From Alphaproteobacteria bacterium (GTDB lineage Bacteria; Pseudomonadota; Alphaproteobacteria; Caulobacterales; Hyphomonadaceae), in the NCBI GenBank assembly GCA_016125405.1, contig WGLW01000021.1, forward strand, positions 1 through 64,000: a DNA stretch of 64,000 nt, read 5' to 3'. The first letter of the stretch is position 1. The number at the start of each line of letters is the position of its first letter. Position numbers and translations under genes: made by a program. The notes beneath the pieces are model-generated. The model saw only the letters and a program-made list of their open reading frames with translations, was not told the DNA's origin and did no database searches. Shown one piece after another: positions 28,901 to 39,020 of the stretch.

Positions 28901-30082
28901 CTAGAGGCTCTTGCCCGTCGCCGCTGCAAGGATCAGTGCGTGCGGCGCTTCCGTGGCGACCGCCGTGGTGGCAACCACCGGAACTGCACCGACGGGAGCG
29001 GCGGCCGGAGCGACTACCGGCTGGTTCGCGACCGGCGCCGGCGCAGCGGCGGACTCAGGCGTCGAATCCTGGGACGACAGCATGGCCAGCGACTGAGCCG
29101 CCAGATCGTCAGCGCTCAAGGGAGCGCCATCCATGGTGCGGAGACCCAGAGCGAGGCGCGCATGAGCCCATTCGGCCCCGGTCTTCGGGAAACGATAGAA
29201 GATGTGCTGACCCACTTCCGCTGTTTCAACCATGCCCGCCGACCAGTACGGGCTGACATAGTCGGTGTGATAGTGCGTGGCGTGGTTGGTGATCGGCTTG
29301 TTAAGGCCCAGCGCCACGTGAAGCGCCACATCGCGCGCCCGGTCCCATGCGGGTCCCTGCGGACGCGCATGCATCGAGCCATCGCAGGTGAAGGTGAACT
29401 GGCAGCCGACCTCGCGGGTCTGGCCCTGGTACACCACGCCGCAAATGGTTTTGGGGAAGCGGCTGTCGTTGACGCGGTTCATGACCACTTCCGCTACGGC
29501 CATCTGGCCGCGCAGGGGTTCGGACCGCGCCTCGTAGTAGACCGCCTTGGCCAGACAATCGAGTTCGCCCTGTTCGCGCTCCGCGAGGTCGAGCCGATGC
29601 ATGTTGAACGTGGTCAGGCGGGAAACAACATCATTGTCGTCACCCATCACCGCAGCGCGGGGCGCGTCATTGATCTTCGTCGCAGGCAGGCTGACGGTGT
29701 AGGCGGCGTTGACCAACCGGACGCCAGTCAGGGCAGCCGCCGGCTCGGCGGCCTCGACAGTCGTCGCAGGCGTAGCGGCTGCAAGCTGGTGGGCGAGCAC
29801 TCGCGTGTCGGCGCGCCAGGCCTCGTCAGTCTTCTGAATGCTGAAACGGTGAGTGACGAGCGGACCAGCAAACGCAAACACGGCGGCGCAGGCGGCGACG
29901 CCGAGAGCGCGCTGACGCACCTGACGGCGTTCATCGACGGACAGCGCGCGATGCCAGCCGGCAAGCGCCGTCGCAGCCTTGCCGAGATGGCAGGCGACGA
30001 GGTTCAGCGATTTAAGGAGGTGTGCCACCCCAGCCTTCCCCTTGCTCGTTAACGCCTGGACGCCCGCGCGCGTCCGAAACAC
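28901..30082 (-). CDS. cell wall hydrolase, SleB family
   Basis: LDCLAKAVYYEARSEPLRGQMAVAEVVMNRVNDSRFPKTICGVVYQ...CQFTFTCDG...ATHYHTDYVSPYW. Confidence 0.88.
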   Translation of the reverse strand: MFRTRAGVQALTSKGKAGVAHLLKSLNLVACHLGKAATALAGWHRALSVDERRQVRQRALGVAACAAVFAFAGPLVTHRFSIQKTDEAWRADTRVLAHQLAAATPATTVEAAEPAAALTGVRLVNAAYTVSLPATKINDAPRAAVMGDDNDVVSRLTTFNMHRLDLAEREQGELDCLAKAVYYEARSEPLRGQMAVAEVVMNRVNDSRFPKTICGVVYQGQTREVGCQFTFTCDGSMHARPQGPAWDRARDVALHVALGLNKPITNHATHYHTDYVSPYWSAGMVETAEVGQHIFYRFPKTGAEWAHARLALGLRTMDGAPLSADDLAAQSLAMLSSQDSTPESAAAPAPVANQPVVAPAAAPVGAVPVVATTAVATEAPHALILAAATGKSL

Positions 30083-30427
30083 CCTTTACCAAACCCGGTC
30101 CGAGGCCTCTGTGGGCCTTCAAGGTCAGCGCCCTATAGGCCCCGAGGGGGGCAGACAAGGCTTGCCTTTTCCAGAAATCCGACTCGCAAATCCCGCGCCA
30201 CGACACGTCAGCCGGGATCAGGCTCGCCTTCTGCGAGAGTTATTAACAATCCTCGCTCGCCAATTTACCCGGATATCAACAGGTTGACCCGGCTCACCCG
30301 GAGTCACTTAGGATGCGGCGGCTGATCGGCAACACCCGGTCTGAAAAGCGTCGCCTGCTCCAATGTGGAGCGTCCCGCGTCTGGGCCTGACACGAAGTCT
30401 GGCTTACCCAACGGAAACTGATTCAGG

Positions 30428-33106
30428 TCAGGCGCGCTGCTTGAGAGCCGCGTGGGCGGCGGCCAGCCGCGCGACCGGCACGCGGTAAGGCGAGCAGGAA
30501 ACGTAATCCAGACCCGCCTGCTCGAAGAAGAAGATCGACGCCGGATCGCCGCCATGCTCGCCGCAGATGCCGAGCTTCAACTTCGGTTTCACGGCGCGGC
30601 CGCGCTGTCCGCCCATTCTGACCAACTCGCCAACGCCTTCCTTGTCGATGCTGACGAACGGATCCTTTTCGTAGATGCCGCGCTCTTCATAGACCTTGAG
30701 GAAGCGGGCGGCATCGTCCCGGCTGATGCCGAGCGCGGTCTGTGTCAGATCGTTGGTGCCGAAGGAGAAGAACTCGGCCTCCTCCGCGATGTCGGCCGCA
30801 CGAAGGCAGGCGCGCGGCAGTTCGATCATCGTGCCGACCAGATAATCGACCTGCGCCTTGCGTTCCTGGAAGACGCGCTCTGCGATCACCACCACCCGCT
30901 CGCGCATGAGCTGAAGCTCTTTCCGCGTGGCGACCAGCGGGATCATGACTTCGGGCACAGGCGCCTTGCCGGTTTCCTTCGCCACATCCAGCGCCGCCTC
31001 GAAGAGAGCCCGCGCCTGCATCTCGTAGATTTCGGGATAGGTCACGCCAAGCCGGCAACCACGGTGGCCGAGCATCGGGTTGGATTCGTGCAGCTCGTTG
31101 GCCCGTTCGGTCAGCTTCTCGGCGGACAGCCCGGACTGTTTGGCGACCTCGGCGATGTCTTCCGGCGTATGCGGCAGGAATTCATGCAGCGGCGGATCGA
31201 GCAGGCGGATGGTGACCGGCAGGCCGGCCATGATGCGGAAGATCTCGGCGAAGTCCGAACGCTGCATCGGCAGCAGCTTGTCGAGCGCCTTGCGGCGGCC
31301 CTTCTCGTTGTCGGCGAGGATCATCTCGCGGACCACCGGGATACGCTCGGCGTCGAAGAACATGTGTTCGGTGCGGCAAAGACCGATGCCTTCCGCGCCG
31401 AACTTGCGCGCCGTCGTCGCATCCAGCGGCGTTTCGGCGTTGGCGCGGACCTTCAGGCGGCGGGCGGCGTCCGCCCAGCCCATCAACTCGCCGAATTCGC
31501 CGGCCAGCATCGGCTCGACCATCTTCACGGCGCCGACCAGGACCTGGCCCTTGGCGCCGTCGACCGTGATGACATCGCCGCGCTTCAGTTCGCGCGATCC
31601 GGCGCGCACAACGCCCTTCTCGACATCGATCTGCAACGCGCCTGCGCCGCAGACACAGGGCCGTCCCATGCCGCGCGCGACCACGGCGGCGTGGCTGGTC
31701 ATGCCGCCGCGCGCCGTGACGATGGCCTTGGCCGCATGCATGCCGTGGATATCTTCCGGGCTGGTTTCGATGCGAACGAGGATCACCGCCTTGCCGGCCT
31801 GGGCCAGCTGGGCCGCCTCGTCCGAGTCGAAGACGATCTGGCCGACGGCGGCGCCTGGGCTGGCGGGCAGGCCCTTAACGAACACGTCGCGCACCGCGTC
31901 TTCGGCGATCGCCGGGTGCAGGAGCTGGTCGAGCTGGGCGGGGTCGAGCCGCAGCACGGCCTCCTCCTGCGAGATGAGGCCCTCCCGGCACATCTCGACC
32001 GCGAGCTTCAGCGCAGCGGGCGCCGTGCGCTTTCCCGAGCGCGTCTGCAGCATGTAGAGCGTGCCCTGCTCCACGGTGAACTCGATGTCCTGCATGTCGC
32101 GATAGTGCGTCTCGAGCCGGTTCGCGACGTCAGTGAGCTGCTTGTAGATTTCGGGCATCGCCTCTTCGAGCGAGGGATCGTCCGATTTCAGGTCGGCGCG
32201 GCGGGCGGCGGAGATCGGCGCCGGCGTGCGGATGCCGGCCACCACATCCTCGCCCTGCGCGTTGACGAGGAACTCGCCATAGAAGCGCCGCTCGCCGGTG
32301 GACGGATCGCGCGTGAAGGCGACGCCGGTGGCGGACGTTTCGCCCATGTTGCCGAATACCATCGACTGCACGTTGACCGCCGTGCCCCAGCTTTCGGGAA
32401 TGTCGTTGAGGCGGCGGTAGGTGACGGCGCGGTCGTTCATCCAGGATGAGAAGACGGCCCCGATGGCGCCCCAGAGCTGGTCTTTCGGGCCTTGCGGGAA
32501 CGGGCGGCCCTGACGCTTGGCCACGGCTTTCTTGTAGAGGCCGATCACCTCCATCCAGCTTTCGGCGCCGATCTCTGTGTCGAGACGGAAGTCGTGCGCG
32601 TCCTTGTAGTCGTCGAGAATGTGCTCGAACTCGTCGTGCGGAATTTCCAGCACCACGTTGGAGTACATCTGGATGAAACGGCGATAGCTGTCGTAGGCGA
32701 AGCGACGGTCGCCGGAGAGTTTGGCGAGGCCCTCGGCGGTCTCATCATTGAGGCCGAGGTTCAGCACCGTATCCATCATGCCCGGCATGGAGGCGCGCGA
32801 ACCGGACCGCACCGAAACCAGCAGCGGGTTGGCGGCGTCGCCAAACGTCTTGCCCGCGGCTTTCTCCAGCGCCTTCAGCGAGGCTTCGACCTGGGCCTCC
32901 AGATCCTTCGGGTACTGCTTCCGGTTGGCGTAATAGACAGTGCAGACTTCGGTGGTGATGGTGAAGCCGGGCGGCACGGGCAGGCCCAGTTTCGACATCT
33001 CGGCGAGGTTGGCGCCCTTGCCGCCCAGCAGGTTCTTCATCGTGGCGTCGCCATCGGTGGCGGTCGCCCCGAAATCGTAAACCCACTTGGTCGATGCCTG
33101 CGCCAT
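30428..33106 (-). CDS. ppdK: pyruvate, phosphate dikinase
   Basis: LLGGKGANLAEMSKLGLPVPPGFTITTEVC, ARGGMTSHAAVVARGMGRPCVCG, GIGLCRTEHMFF, MLGHRGCRLG, SFGTNDLTQTALGISRDD. Confidence 0.97.
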   Translation of the reverse strand: MAQASTKWVYDFGATATDGDATMKNLLGGKGANLAEMSKLGLPVPPGFTITTEVCTVYYANRKQYPKDLEAQVEASLKALEKAAGKTFGDAANPLLVSVRSGSRASMPGMMDTVLNLGLNDETAEGLAKLSGDRRFAYDSYRRFIQMYSNVVLEIPHDEFEHILDDYKDAHDFRLDTEIGAESWMEVIGLYKKAVAKRQGRPFPQGPKDQLWGAIGAVFSSWMNDRAVTYRRLNDIPESWGTAVNVQSMVFGNMGETSATGVAFTRDPSTGERRFYGEFLVNAQGEDVVAGIRTPAPISAARRADLKSDDPSLEEAMPEIYKQLTDVANRLETHYRDMQDIEFTVEQGTLYMLQTRSGKRTAPAALKLAVEMCREGLISQEEAVLRLDPAQLDQLLHPAIAEDAVRDVFVKGLPASPGAAVGQIVFDSDEAAQLAQAGKAVILVRIETSPEDIHGMHAAKAIVTARGGMTSHAAVVARGMGRPCVCGAGALQIDVEKGVVRAGSRELKRGDVITVDGAKGQVLVGAVKMVEPMLAGEFGELMGWADAARRLKVRANAETPLDATTARKFGAEGIGLCRTEHMFFDAERIPVVREMILADNEKGRRKALDKLLPMQRSDFAEIFRIMAGLPVTIRLLDPPLHEFLPHTPEDIAEVAKQSGLSAEKLTERANELHESNPMLGHRGCRLGVTYPEIYEMQARALFEAALDVAKETGKAPVPEVMIPLVATRKELQLMRERVVVIAERVFQERKAQVDYLVGTMIELPRACLRAADIAEEAEFFSFGTNDLTQTALGISRDDAARFLKVYEERGIYEKDPFVSIDKEGVGELVRMGGQRGRAVKPKLKLGICGEHGGDPASIFFFEQAGLDYVSCSPYRVPVARLAAAHAALKQRA

Positions 33107-33111
33107 TCGTC

Positions 33112-35316
33112 CTAGCCTTCGATCTTCGAGAAATCCGCCACACGGCCCAGCGCATCGCGGATCTGCGACAGCAGCCTCAGCCGGTTGAGACGTATGTCGG
33201 GTTTCTCGGAATTCACCGTAACCTTATCGAAGAAAGCGTCCACCGGTCCGCGAAGTTTCGAGAGCGCGGACATCGCGCCGGAGAAATCTTCCCCATTGAG
33301 CGCGGATGACGCATCAGGCGCCGCCTTTGCCAGCGCTGCGTGCAACGCTTTTTCCTCGGGCTGCTCAAAGAGCTTGGGATCGGCCTCGCCCGAAAACTCG
33401 GCGCCCTCCTTTTTCTCCTCGGCCCTGAGAATATTCGCCGCACGCTTGTAGCCCGCGAGCAGGTTCTTTCCGTCCTCGGTGTCCAGAAATGCGCCAAGCG
33501 ACTCGACGCGCTTCACGATGAGAACGAGATCGTCCTCGCCGAGGGCAAACACGGCGTCGATGAGGTCATGGCGAGCGCCCTGCTCGCGCAGGTGGACTTT
33601 GAGACGGTCGGCGAAGAAGGCGAGGAGGTCGGAAACATCTGCCCCAACGCGCTCATGTAGGTCGAACCACTTTTGAATCGCATCTGCTTGATCGATTGCC
33701 AGTCGGAGCGTCTCTGGTGTTTCTCCGCGCTTTGAAAGAAGTGCGAGTTCTTCCGAAGAACCCGTGTTTACCGCGTACTCCAGCACCATGCCGTTTGCTT
33801 CGTAACAAAATCTTTGAAGCGCGTCTTTGAGACGAAGCCGATAGTTGTTTTCTAGCACAATCCTGATGATACCAAGCGCCGCTCTGCGCAGAGCGAAAGG
33901 ATCCTTTGAGCCTGTTGGGCGCTCATTGGCGGCCCAAAGCCCGGTGAGCAGGTCAAACTTGTCGGCCAAGGCAACCACTGCAGAAGTCGCGGCAGTGGGG
34001 ACAGAGTCACCAGGACCCTTAGGCCGATAGTGGTCTTTTATCGCTTCCGCAATCTCCGCGCTCTCATTGCCGGCTAGCGCGTAGTAACGTCCCATTGTGC
34101 CTTCGAGTTCAGCGAACTCTCCGACCATCTCTGAAACTAGGTCGCACTTGACCAATTCTGCTGCTCGCTTGGCCTTCTCTGAGTCCGCGTGGATCAACGG
34201 CGCCAAGTATGCAGAATATTTTACGAGCCTCCACGCTCGATCGCGTAGCGTGCCTAAGCGCTTGTGAAACACAACCTGTTCGAGCTTGTCGAAGCGTTCT
34301 TCGAGTTTGATCTTCCGGTCGTTGTCCCAGAAGAAGCGCGCGTCGTTGAGGCGGGCGGAGAGGACGCGGGCGTTGCCGGCGGCGATCTTTTCGCCACCGT
34401 CCGAAGCGTCGAGGTTGGCGACGACGATGAATTTGGGCGCCAGGCCGCCATCCTTCCGAGAGGGGTCGCGCACGGCGAAGTATTTCTGGTGCGTGCGCAT
34501 CGACAGCTTGATGACTTCGGGCGGCAGGTCGAGGAACGCCTTGTCCATGTCGCCGATGAGGACGACCGGATGCTCGGCGAGACCGGCGACCTCCTCCAGC
34601 AAGCCCTGATCCTCGACCAGTTCCAGGGTCTGCGCCTGGCAGAGGGTCTTTGCTTCGGAGAGGATGATCTCCTTGCGCTCCTCGCGGTCGAGCGTGACGA
34701 AGCCCTTGTTCTTCAGCACGTCCTCATAGTCCTCGAAGCGGCGCACCTTGAACGGGCCACGGCCCATGACGCGGTGGCCTTCGGTGAGGTTATCCGACTT
34801 GATGCCCTCGATCTCGAACGGCACGACCTCGCCGTCAAAGGTGCAGAGGATGCGCGAGATGGGGCGCACCCAGCGCAGGTCTCCCGACCCCCAACGCATG
34901 GATTTTGGCCAGTGGAAGTCGCGGATGATCGCCGGAACCATTTCCGCGATCAGGCTGGCGGTCTCGCGGCCGGGCTTGCGGACATGGGCGACATACATCT
35001 GCCCCTTCTTGTCCTCGTGGACGTGAGCCTCCGAAATGTCCTTGAGGCCGGCCTTCTTCATGAAGCCCTGGATGGCTGCATCCGGCGCGCCGACCTTGGG
35101 GCCCTTGATGTCCTCGACCACGTCGGCGGACTTGACCGGCAGCCCCTCGACCACGGCGACGAGACGGCGCGGGCCGGAAAATCCCTTGATCCCTTCGGGC
35201 ATAAGACCCGCGGCGGTCAGGCGGTCCATCAGCGCCTTGACGAGATCGGCTTCGGCCTTCGCCTGCATGCGCGCCGGGATTTCTTCCGAGAGGATTTCGA
35301 GCAGAAGCTGGGGCAT
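33112..35316 (-). CDS. glyS: glycine--tRNA ligase beta subunit
   Basis: MPQLLLEILSEEIPARMQAKAEADL..., GVRPISRI-like WVRPISRILCTFDGEVV, MRTHQKYFAVRD, ADKFDLLTGLWAANERPTGSKDPFALRRAALGIIRI. Start trimmed from 36600. Confidence 0.95.
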   Translation of the reverse strand: MPQLLLEILSEEIPARMQAKAEADLVKALMDRLTAAGLMPEGIKGFSGPRRLVAVVEGLPVKSADVVEDIKGPKVGAPDAAIQGFMKKAGLKDISEAHVHEDKKGQMYVAHVRKPGRETASLIAEMVPAIIRDFHWPKSMRWGSGDLRWVRPISRILCTFDGEVVPFEIEGIKSDNLTEGHRVMGRGPFKVRRFEDYEDVLKNKGFVTLDREERKEIILSEAKTLCQAQTLELVEDQGLLEEVAGLAEHPVVLIGDMDKAFLDLPPEVIKLSMRTHQKYFAVRDPSRKDGGLAPKFIVVANLDASDGGEKIAAGNARVLSARLNDARFFWDNDRKIKLEERFDKLEQVVFHKRLGTLRDRAWRLVKYSAYLAPLIHADSEKAKRAAELVKCDLVSEMVGEFAELEGTMGRYYALAGNESAEIAEAIKDHYRPKGPGDSVPTAATSAVVALADKFDLLTGLWAANERPTGSKDPFALRRAALGIIRIVLENNYRLRLKDALQRFCYEANGMVLEYAVNTGSSEELALLSKRGETPETLRLAIDQADAIQKWFDLHERVGADVSDLLAFFADRLKVHLREQGARHDLIDAVFALGEDDLVLIVKRVESLGAFLDTEDGKNLLAGYKRAANILRAEEKKEGAEFSGEADPKLFEQPEEKALHAALAKAAPDASSALNGEDFSGAMSALSKLRGPVDAFFDKVTVNSEKPDIRLNRLRLLSQIRDALGRVADFSKIEG

Positions 35317-35424
35317 GGCGATCTTTGCTGCAGACGCGTGGGAGTGCAGCGGAACGCGTGAGATTTCAAGGGCTGAAACAACCGCTATGAAGGGGAAAGA
35401 CCAGGAAACGCCAAGGGGGTCCCG

Positions 35425-36078
35425 ATGAGCCTGAGCTTCGACTTCTTCTTCTCGTTCCGCAGCCCCTATTCCTATCTCGCAACGCCCCGGATTTCCGAGA
35501 TTGCGCGGGACTATGACGTCGACGTCCGCCTGCGCCCGGTGCTGCCCATCGCGGTGCGCATTCCCGGCTTTTTCCAGACTGTGAACCCGATGTGGCCGCC
35601 CTACCTGATGCGCGACACCTGGCGGATCGCCGAGATGAACGGCATTCCCTACCGCTGGCCCCGCCCCGACCCCATCGTGCAGGACCCCGAGACCCGCGAG
35701 GTCTCTCCAGACCAGCCACATATCTATCGGGTGACGCGGCTCGGACAGGCCGCCGCCAACGCGGGCAAGGGGCTGGAATATACCACCGCCGTCGCCGCCA
35801 TCATCTGGAATGGCGAGGTTCCGGGCTGGAACGAGGGCGATCATCTGGCGGCATGCGCCCGCAAGGTCGGGCTCGACTCGGTTGAGCTTGAGGCGACCGT
35901 GGCTAGGGACGCGGAGCGCCTGGACGCCGAAATCGCTGCCAACGAGGCCGCCCAGAAAGCCGCCGGCCATTGGGGCGTTCCGCTGTTTGTCTTTGAAGAT
36001 GAACCGTTTTTTGGCCAGGACCGCATCGATCTCCTGCTCTGGCGCATGAAGAAGCGCGGACTCCAGAAGCGGGCCTAG
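35425..36078 (+). CDS. 2-hydroxychromene-2-carboxylate isomerase/DsbA-like family protein
   Basis: FDFFFSFRSPYSYLATPRI and C-terminal GHWGVPLFVFEDEPFFGQDRIDLLLWRM. Confidence 0.85.
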   Translation: MSLSFDFFFSFRSPYSYLATPRISEIARDYDVDVRLRPVLPIAVRIPGFFQTVNPMWPPYLMRDTWRIAEMNGIPYRWPRPDPIVQDPETREVSPDQPHIYRVTRLGQAAANAGKGLEYTTAVAAIIWNGEVPGWNEGDHLAACARKVGLDSVELEATVARDAERLDAEIAANEAAQKAAGHWGVPLFVFEDEPFFGQDRIDLLLWRMKKRGLQKRA

Positions 36079-36094
36079 CCCGGAGATATTGACC

Positions 36095-36106
36095 GACCGA
36101 TCGGTC
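36095..36106. promoter_or_regulatory. TetR-type operator palindrome GACCGATCGGTC
   Basis: Perfect 12-bp palindrome directly 5' of the TetR-family gene. Confidence 0.65.
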
Positions 36107-36114
36107 AGTTTTAT

Positions 36115-36687
36115 GTGTCGCGCATGGTTCGCCGCGACACCCGCACCGCCATCCTCGACGCCGCCGTAGCCATTCTGGGCCGCGACGGGCCGGATGGGTT
36201 CAGCGCATCGGCGCTGGCCCGGGAAGTCGGCGTCAGCAAGGCGACGCTGTTCCATCATTTCGGATCGATCGACGAAATCCCCCTGGCCGCCTTCGAACGC
36301 ATGATCTCGATGGCCATGGACTTTGAACGACCAATGGACGTCAGCCTTGGCGCCATCATCGCCGGCATGGGCGCCCGCAACGTCGCCATGATCGACGAAC
36401 GCCGCAACGAGATCCGCGCCTATTTCGTCTTCCTCGCCCGCGCGATGTTCGATCCGAAACTGGCGGCCCTCGTCCATCGGTCCGGCGACACCCTGCTGGC
36501 GCAGATGCGCGCACTCTTGCGACCGCACACCGGTTCGGACGCCGAAGCCGCCACACTTGCACGGCTGGTCGCCATTTTTCTCGACGGTCTCGCTGTCCAC
36601 CTCATGGCGTTCGACGACCCCGCCGAAATCGAAAGCGCGTGGAAATTGCTCGCGCGCCTCATCGACCCGGAAAGGAAAGAGAAATGA
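36115..36687 (+). CDS. TetR/AcrR family transcriptional regulator
   Basis: RDTRTAILDAAVAILGRDGPDGFSASALAREVGVSKATLFHHFGSIDEI HTH. Start may be GTG 36115 or ATG 36124. Confidence 0.9.
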   Translation: MSRMVRRDTRTAILDAAVAILGRDGPDGFSASALAREVGVSKATLFHHFGSIDEIPLAAFERMISMAMDFERPMDVSLGAIIAGMGARNVAMIDERRNEIRAYFVFLARAMFDPKLAALVHRSGDTLLAQMRALLRPHTGSDAEAATLARLVAIFLDGLAVHLMAFDDPAEIESAWKLLARLIDPERKEK

Positions 36688-37871
36688 AGGTCGCGATCAA
36701 CGGATGCGGCATCGGCGGACCCGCGCTGGCCTGGTGGCTGCTGCACTATGGCCACGAGCCGGTGCTGATCGAGGAGGCGCCGAAACTGCGCCAGGGCGGC
36801 TACATCGTCGACTTCTGGGGCATCGGCTACGACGTGGCCGAGAAGATGGGCCTGATCCCCGAAATCCGGAACGCCGGCTACCAGATCGAGGAAGTGCGCT
36901 TCGTCGACAAACACGGACACAAGAGCGGCGGGTTCAATGCCGACGTGTTCGGCCGGATGACCCATGACCGCTTCACCAGCGCCCGCAGGGCCGATATTGG
37001 CGCTGCGCTTTACGGCGCCGTGAAGGACCGCGCCGAGGTGATTTTCGGCGACAGCGTCAAGGCAGTCCGGGACGATGGAAGCCGCGTCAGCCTGAATTTC
37101 GAACACGCGCCTTCGCGCGACTTCGACCTGCTGATCGGCGCCGACGGCCTGCACTCGAAGGTGCGCCAGCTCGTTTTCGGGCCCGAGACAGAATTCGAGC
37201 GCTTCCTCGGCTACCGTGTCGCCGCCTTTGACGTGACCGGCTACCCGCATCGCGATGAGCTGATTTATGTCAGCTATGCCGAGCCCGGCCGGCAGGTGTC
37301 GCGTTTTTCCATGCGCGACGACCGCACGCTTTTCCTGTTCGTCTTCAACGACGATGTTCCGGATGGGCGGACGCCCGCGACCGACGACGAACGAAAATCA
37401 GTCTTGCAGGGCCTGTTCGGCAAATCCGGCTGGGAATGTCCGCAAATCCTGGATTTCATGGACGGCGCGGAGAGCATCTATTTCGACCGCGTCAGCCAGA
37501 TCCGGATGACATCCTGGTCGAAGGGGCGCACCGCCCTGTTGGGAGACGCCGCGACTGCAGTGTCGCTGTTGGCGGGAGAAGGAACCGGCCTCGCCATCGC
37601 CGAAGCCTATGTGCTTGCCGGAGAGCTTCATCGGGCCGCCGGCGATCACGCGGCGGCTTTCGCCCGATATGAAGGAACCCTCATGCCTTTCTTGCAAGCC
37701 AAGCAGGAGTCCGCCCGCAAGTTCGCCGCGAGCTTCGCGCCGAAAACCTCGACCGGCATCTTCATTCGCGACATGTCGATGAACCTGATGAGCCTGCCCT
37801 GGCTTGCTGACTTGCTGCTGGGCGGCAGCGTGCGTGACGACATCAAGCTGCCAAGCTACGAGGCTGCGTGA
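36684..37871 (+). CDS. FAD-dependent monooxygenase
   Basis: VAINGCGIGGPALAWWLLHYGHEPVLIEEAP, DLLIGADGLHSKVRQLVFG, ALLGDAATAVSLLAGEGTGLAIAEAYVLAGEL; 4-bp overlap with tetR gene. Confidence 0.88.
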   Translation: MKVAINGCGIGGPALAWWLLHYGHEPVLIEEAPKLRQGGYIVDFWGIGYDVAEKMGLIPEIRNAGYQIEEVRFVDKHGHKSGGFNADVFGRMTHDRFTSARRADIGAALYGAVKDRAEVIFGDSVKAVRDDGSRVSLNFEHAPSRDFDLLIGADGLHSKVRQLVFGPETEFERFLGYRVAAFDVTGYPHRDELIYVSYAEPGRQVSRFSMRDDRTLFLFVFNDDVPDGRTPATDDERKSVLQGLFGKSGWECPQILDFMDGAESIYFDRVSQIRMTSWSKGRTALLGDAATAVSLLAGEGTGLAIAEAYVLAGELHRAAGDHAAAFARYEGTLMPFLQAKQESARKFAASFAPKTSTGIFIRDMSMNLMSLPWLADLLLGGSVRDDIKLPSYEAA

Positions 37872-37946
37872 TCCGCAACGCACTTGAGGGTTCAAATTCT
37901 GGTCCCCCGATTGAGATCAGGAGGTGCGGCTGCGAACAGGAAGCAA

Positions 37947-39020
37947 ATGACACAGCTGGAACACATTATGAGAGTCTTGGGCGCGCTGCGTATGCGCATG
38001 CCGTTCCCAAGATTGCTCGCCATGATTGCGGCTGTAACGGTTGTCGGCTGCGCTTCGCCGGGTCCCGCCCCGGTGCATTATTCCGAGCGGGTCCCAGTGG
38101 ACGGGGCCCGCCTTTACATGGAAGTGCGCGGAGAGGACCGGAATGCGCCGGTCCTACTGTGGCTGCACGGCGGCCCGGGGGGCGCCGAACGTCCCTTGTT
38201 TCGCTACTTCAATGGCGCTCTCGAGAAGCATTTCGTGGTCGCTTACCTCGACCAGCGCGGCGCCGGCCTGTCCTACGACCCGGATGCCGACACATCACGT
38301 CTGACAGTCGCGCAGCACCTGGCGGATCTCGACGTGGTGGTCGATCGTCTGCGGTCCAGCCTGAAGCAGGACAAGGTGATCCTTGTCGGCCATTCATGGG
38401 GAACGGTGCTGGGTCTGCTTTACACTGCGGCCCATCCGGTAAAAGTCGCCGCCTATATTGGCGTCTCCCAAGTTGTGGCGACCAAACCGCAGCAAGCTTT
38501 GGAATATGCCTGGGATCGTCAGCAGGCCGTCGCACACGGGGACAAGAGCGCCCTGAAAAAGCTGGGCGACATCGGCGCGCCGCCATACGACGACAGCCGC
38601 GATGTCCTGGCGCTTGGCAATATCACGAACCGCTTCACGGATCCGGACGTGCACGAGCCAAACCAGATGGGCGTGGCCCTGGCGGGGATTGCCCGCGGGC
38701 TGATCGCGCCGTGGGATATTGGCAAGCTCATCCAGGCCAACAACGTTTCGCTCGCTGCGATGAACCGCGAGTTGCAGACCCTGGACCTGCGCAGGTCCGT
38801 GAAGTCGGTCAATGTGCCGGTATTCTTTTTCCTTGGGCGTCACGACCATCATGTCGATGCTCGGCTCGCGGCCGACTATTTCGACACGCTCACGGCGCCC
38901 TCAAAGCACCTCGTATGGTTCGAGCACTCCGCGCACAACATCCCCTTCGAGGAGCCTGCCGCGTTCAACGAGGCAGTCGTGACCGCGATGAATATGACAC
39001 CCGGAGTCCGGCCGGACTGA
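37947..39020 (+). CDS. alpha/beta hydrolase (S33 proline iminopeptidase-like), probable lipoprotein
   Basis: VLLWLHGGPGGAERPLFRYFN, AYLDQRGAGLSY, ILVGHSWGTVLGLLY; lipobox-like VVGC in N-terminus. Start uncertain. Confidence 0.82.
   Translation: MTQLEHIMRVLGALRMRMPFPRLLAMIAAVTVVGCASPGPAPVHYSERVPVDGARLYMEVRGEDRNAPVLLWLHGGPGGAERPLFRYFNGALEKHFVVAYLDQRGAGLSYDPDADTSRLTVAQHLADLDVVVDRLRSSLKQDKVILVGHSWGTVLGLLYTAAHPVKVAAYIGVSQVVATKPQQALEYAWDRQQAVAHGDKSALKKLGDIGAPPYDDSRDVLALGNITNRFTDPDVHEPNQMGVALAGIARGLIAPWDIGKLIQANNVSLAAMNRELQTLDLRRSVKSVNVPVFFFLGRHDHHVDARLAADYFDTLTAPSKHLVWFEHSAHNIPFEEPAAFNEAVVTAMNMTPGVRPD

Noticed and set aside
30452-32449. 665-aa + strand ORF opposite ppdK
   Set aside because: His/Arg/Asp-rich antisense shadow of ppdK with no recognisable domain.
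35317-36600. N-terminal 400+ aa extension of the glyS ORF (33112..36600)
   Set aside because: Residues before MPQLLLEILSEEIPARM are antisense to the isomerase-like and TetR genes and have no GlyS similarity; treated as readthrough of an open frame.
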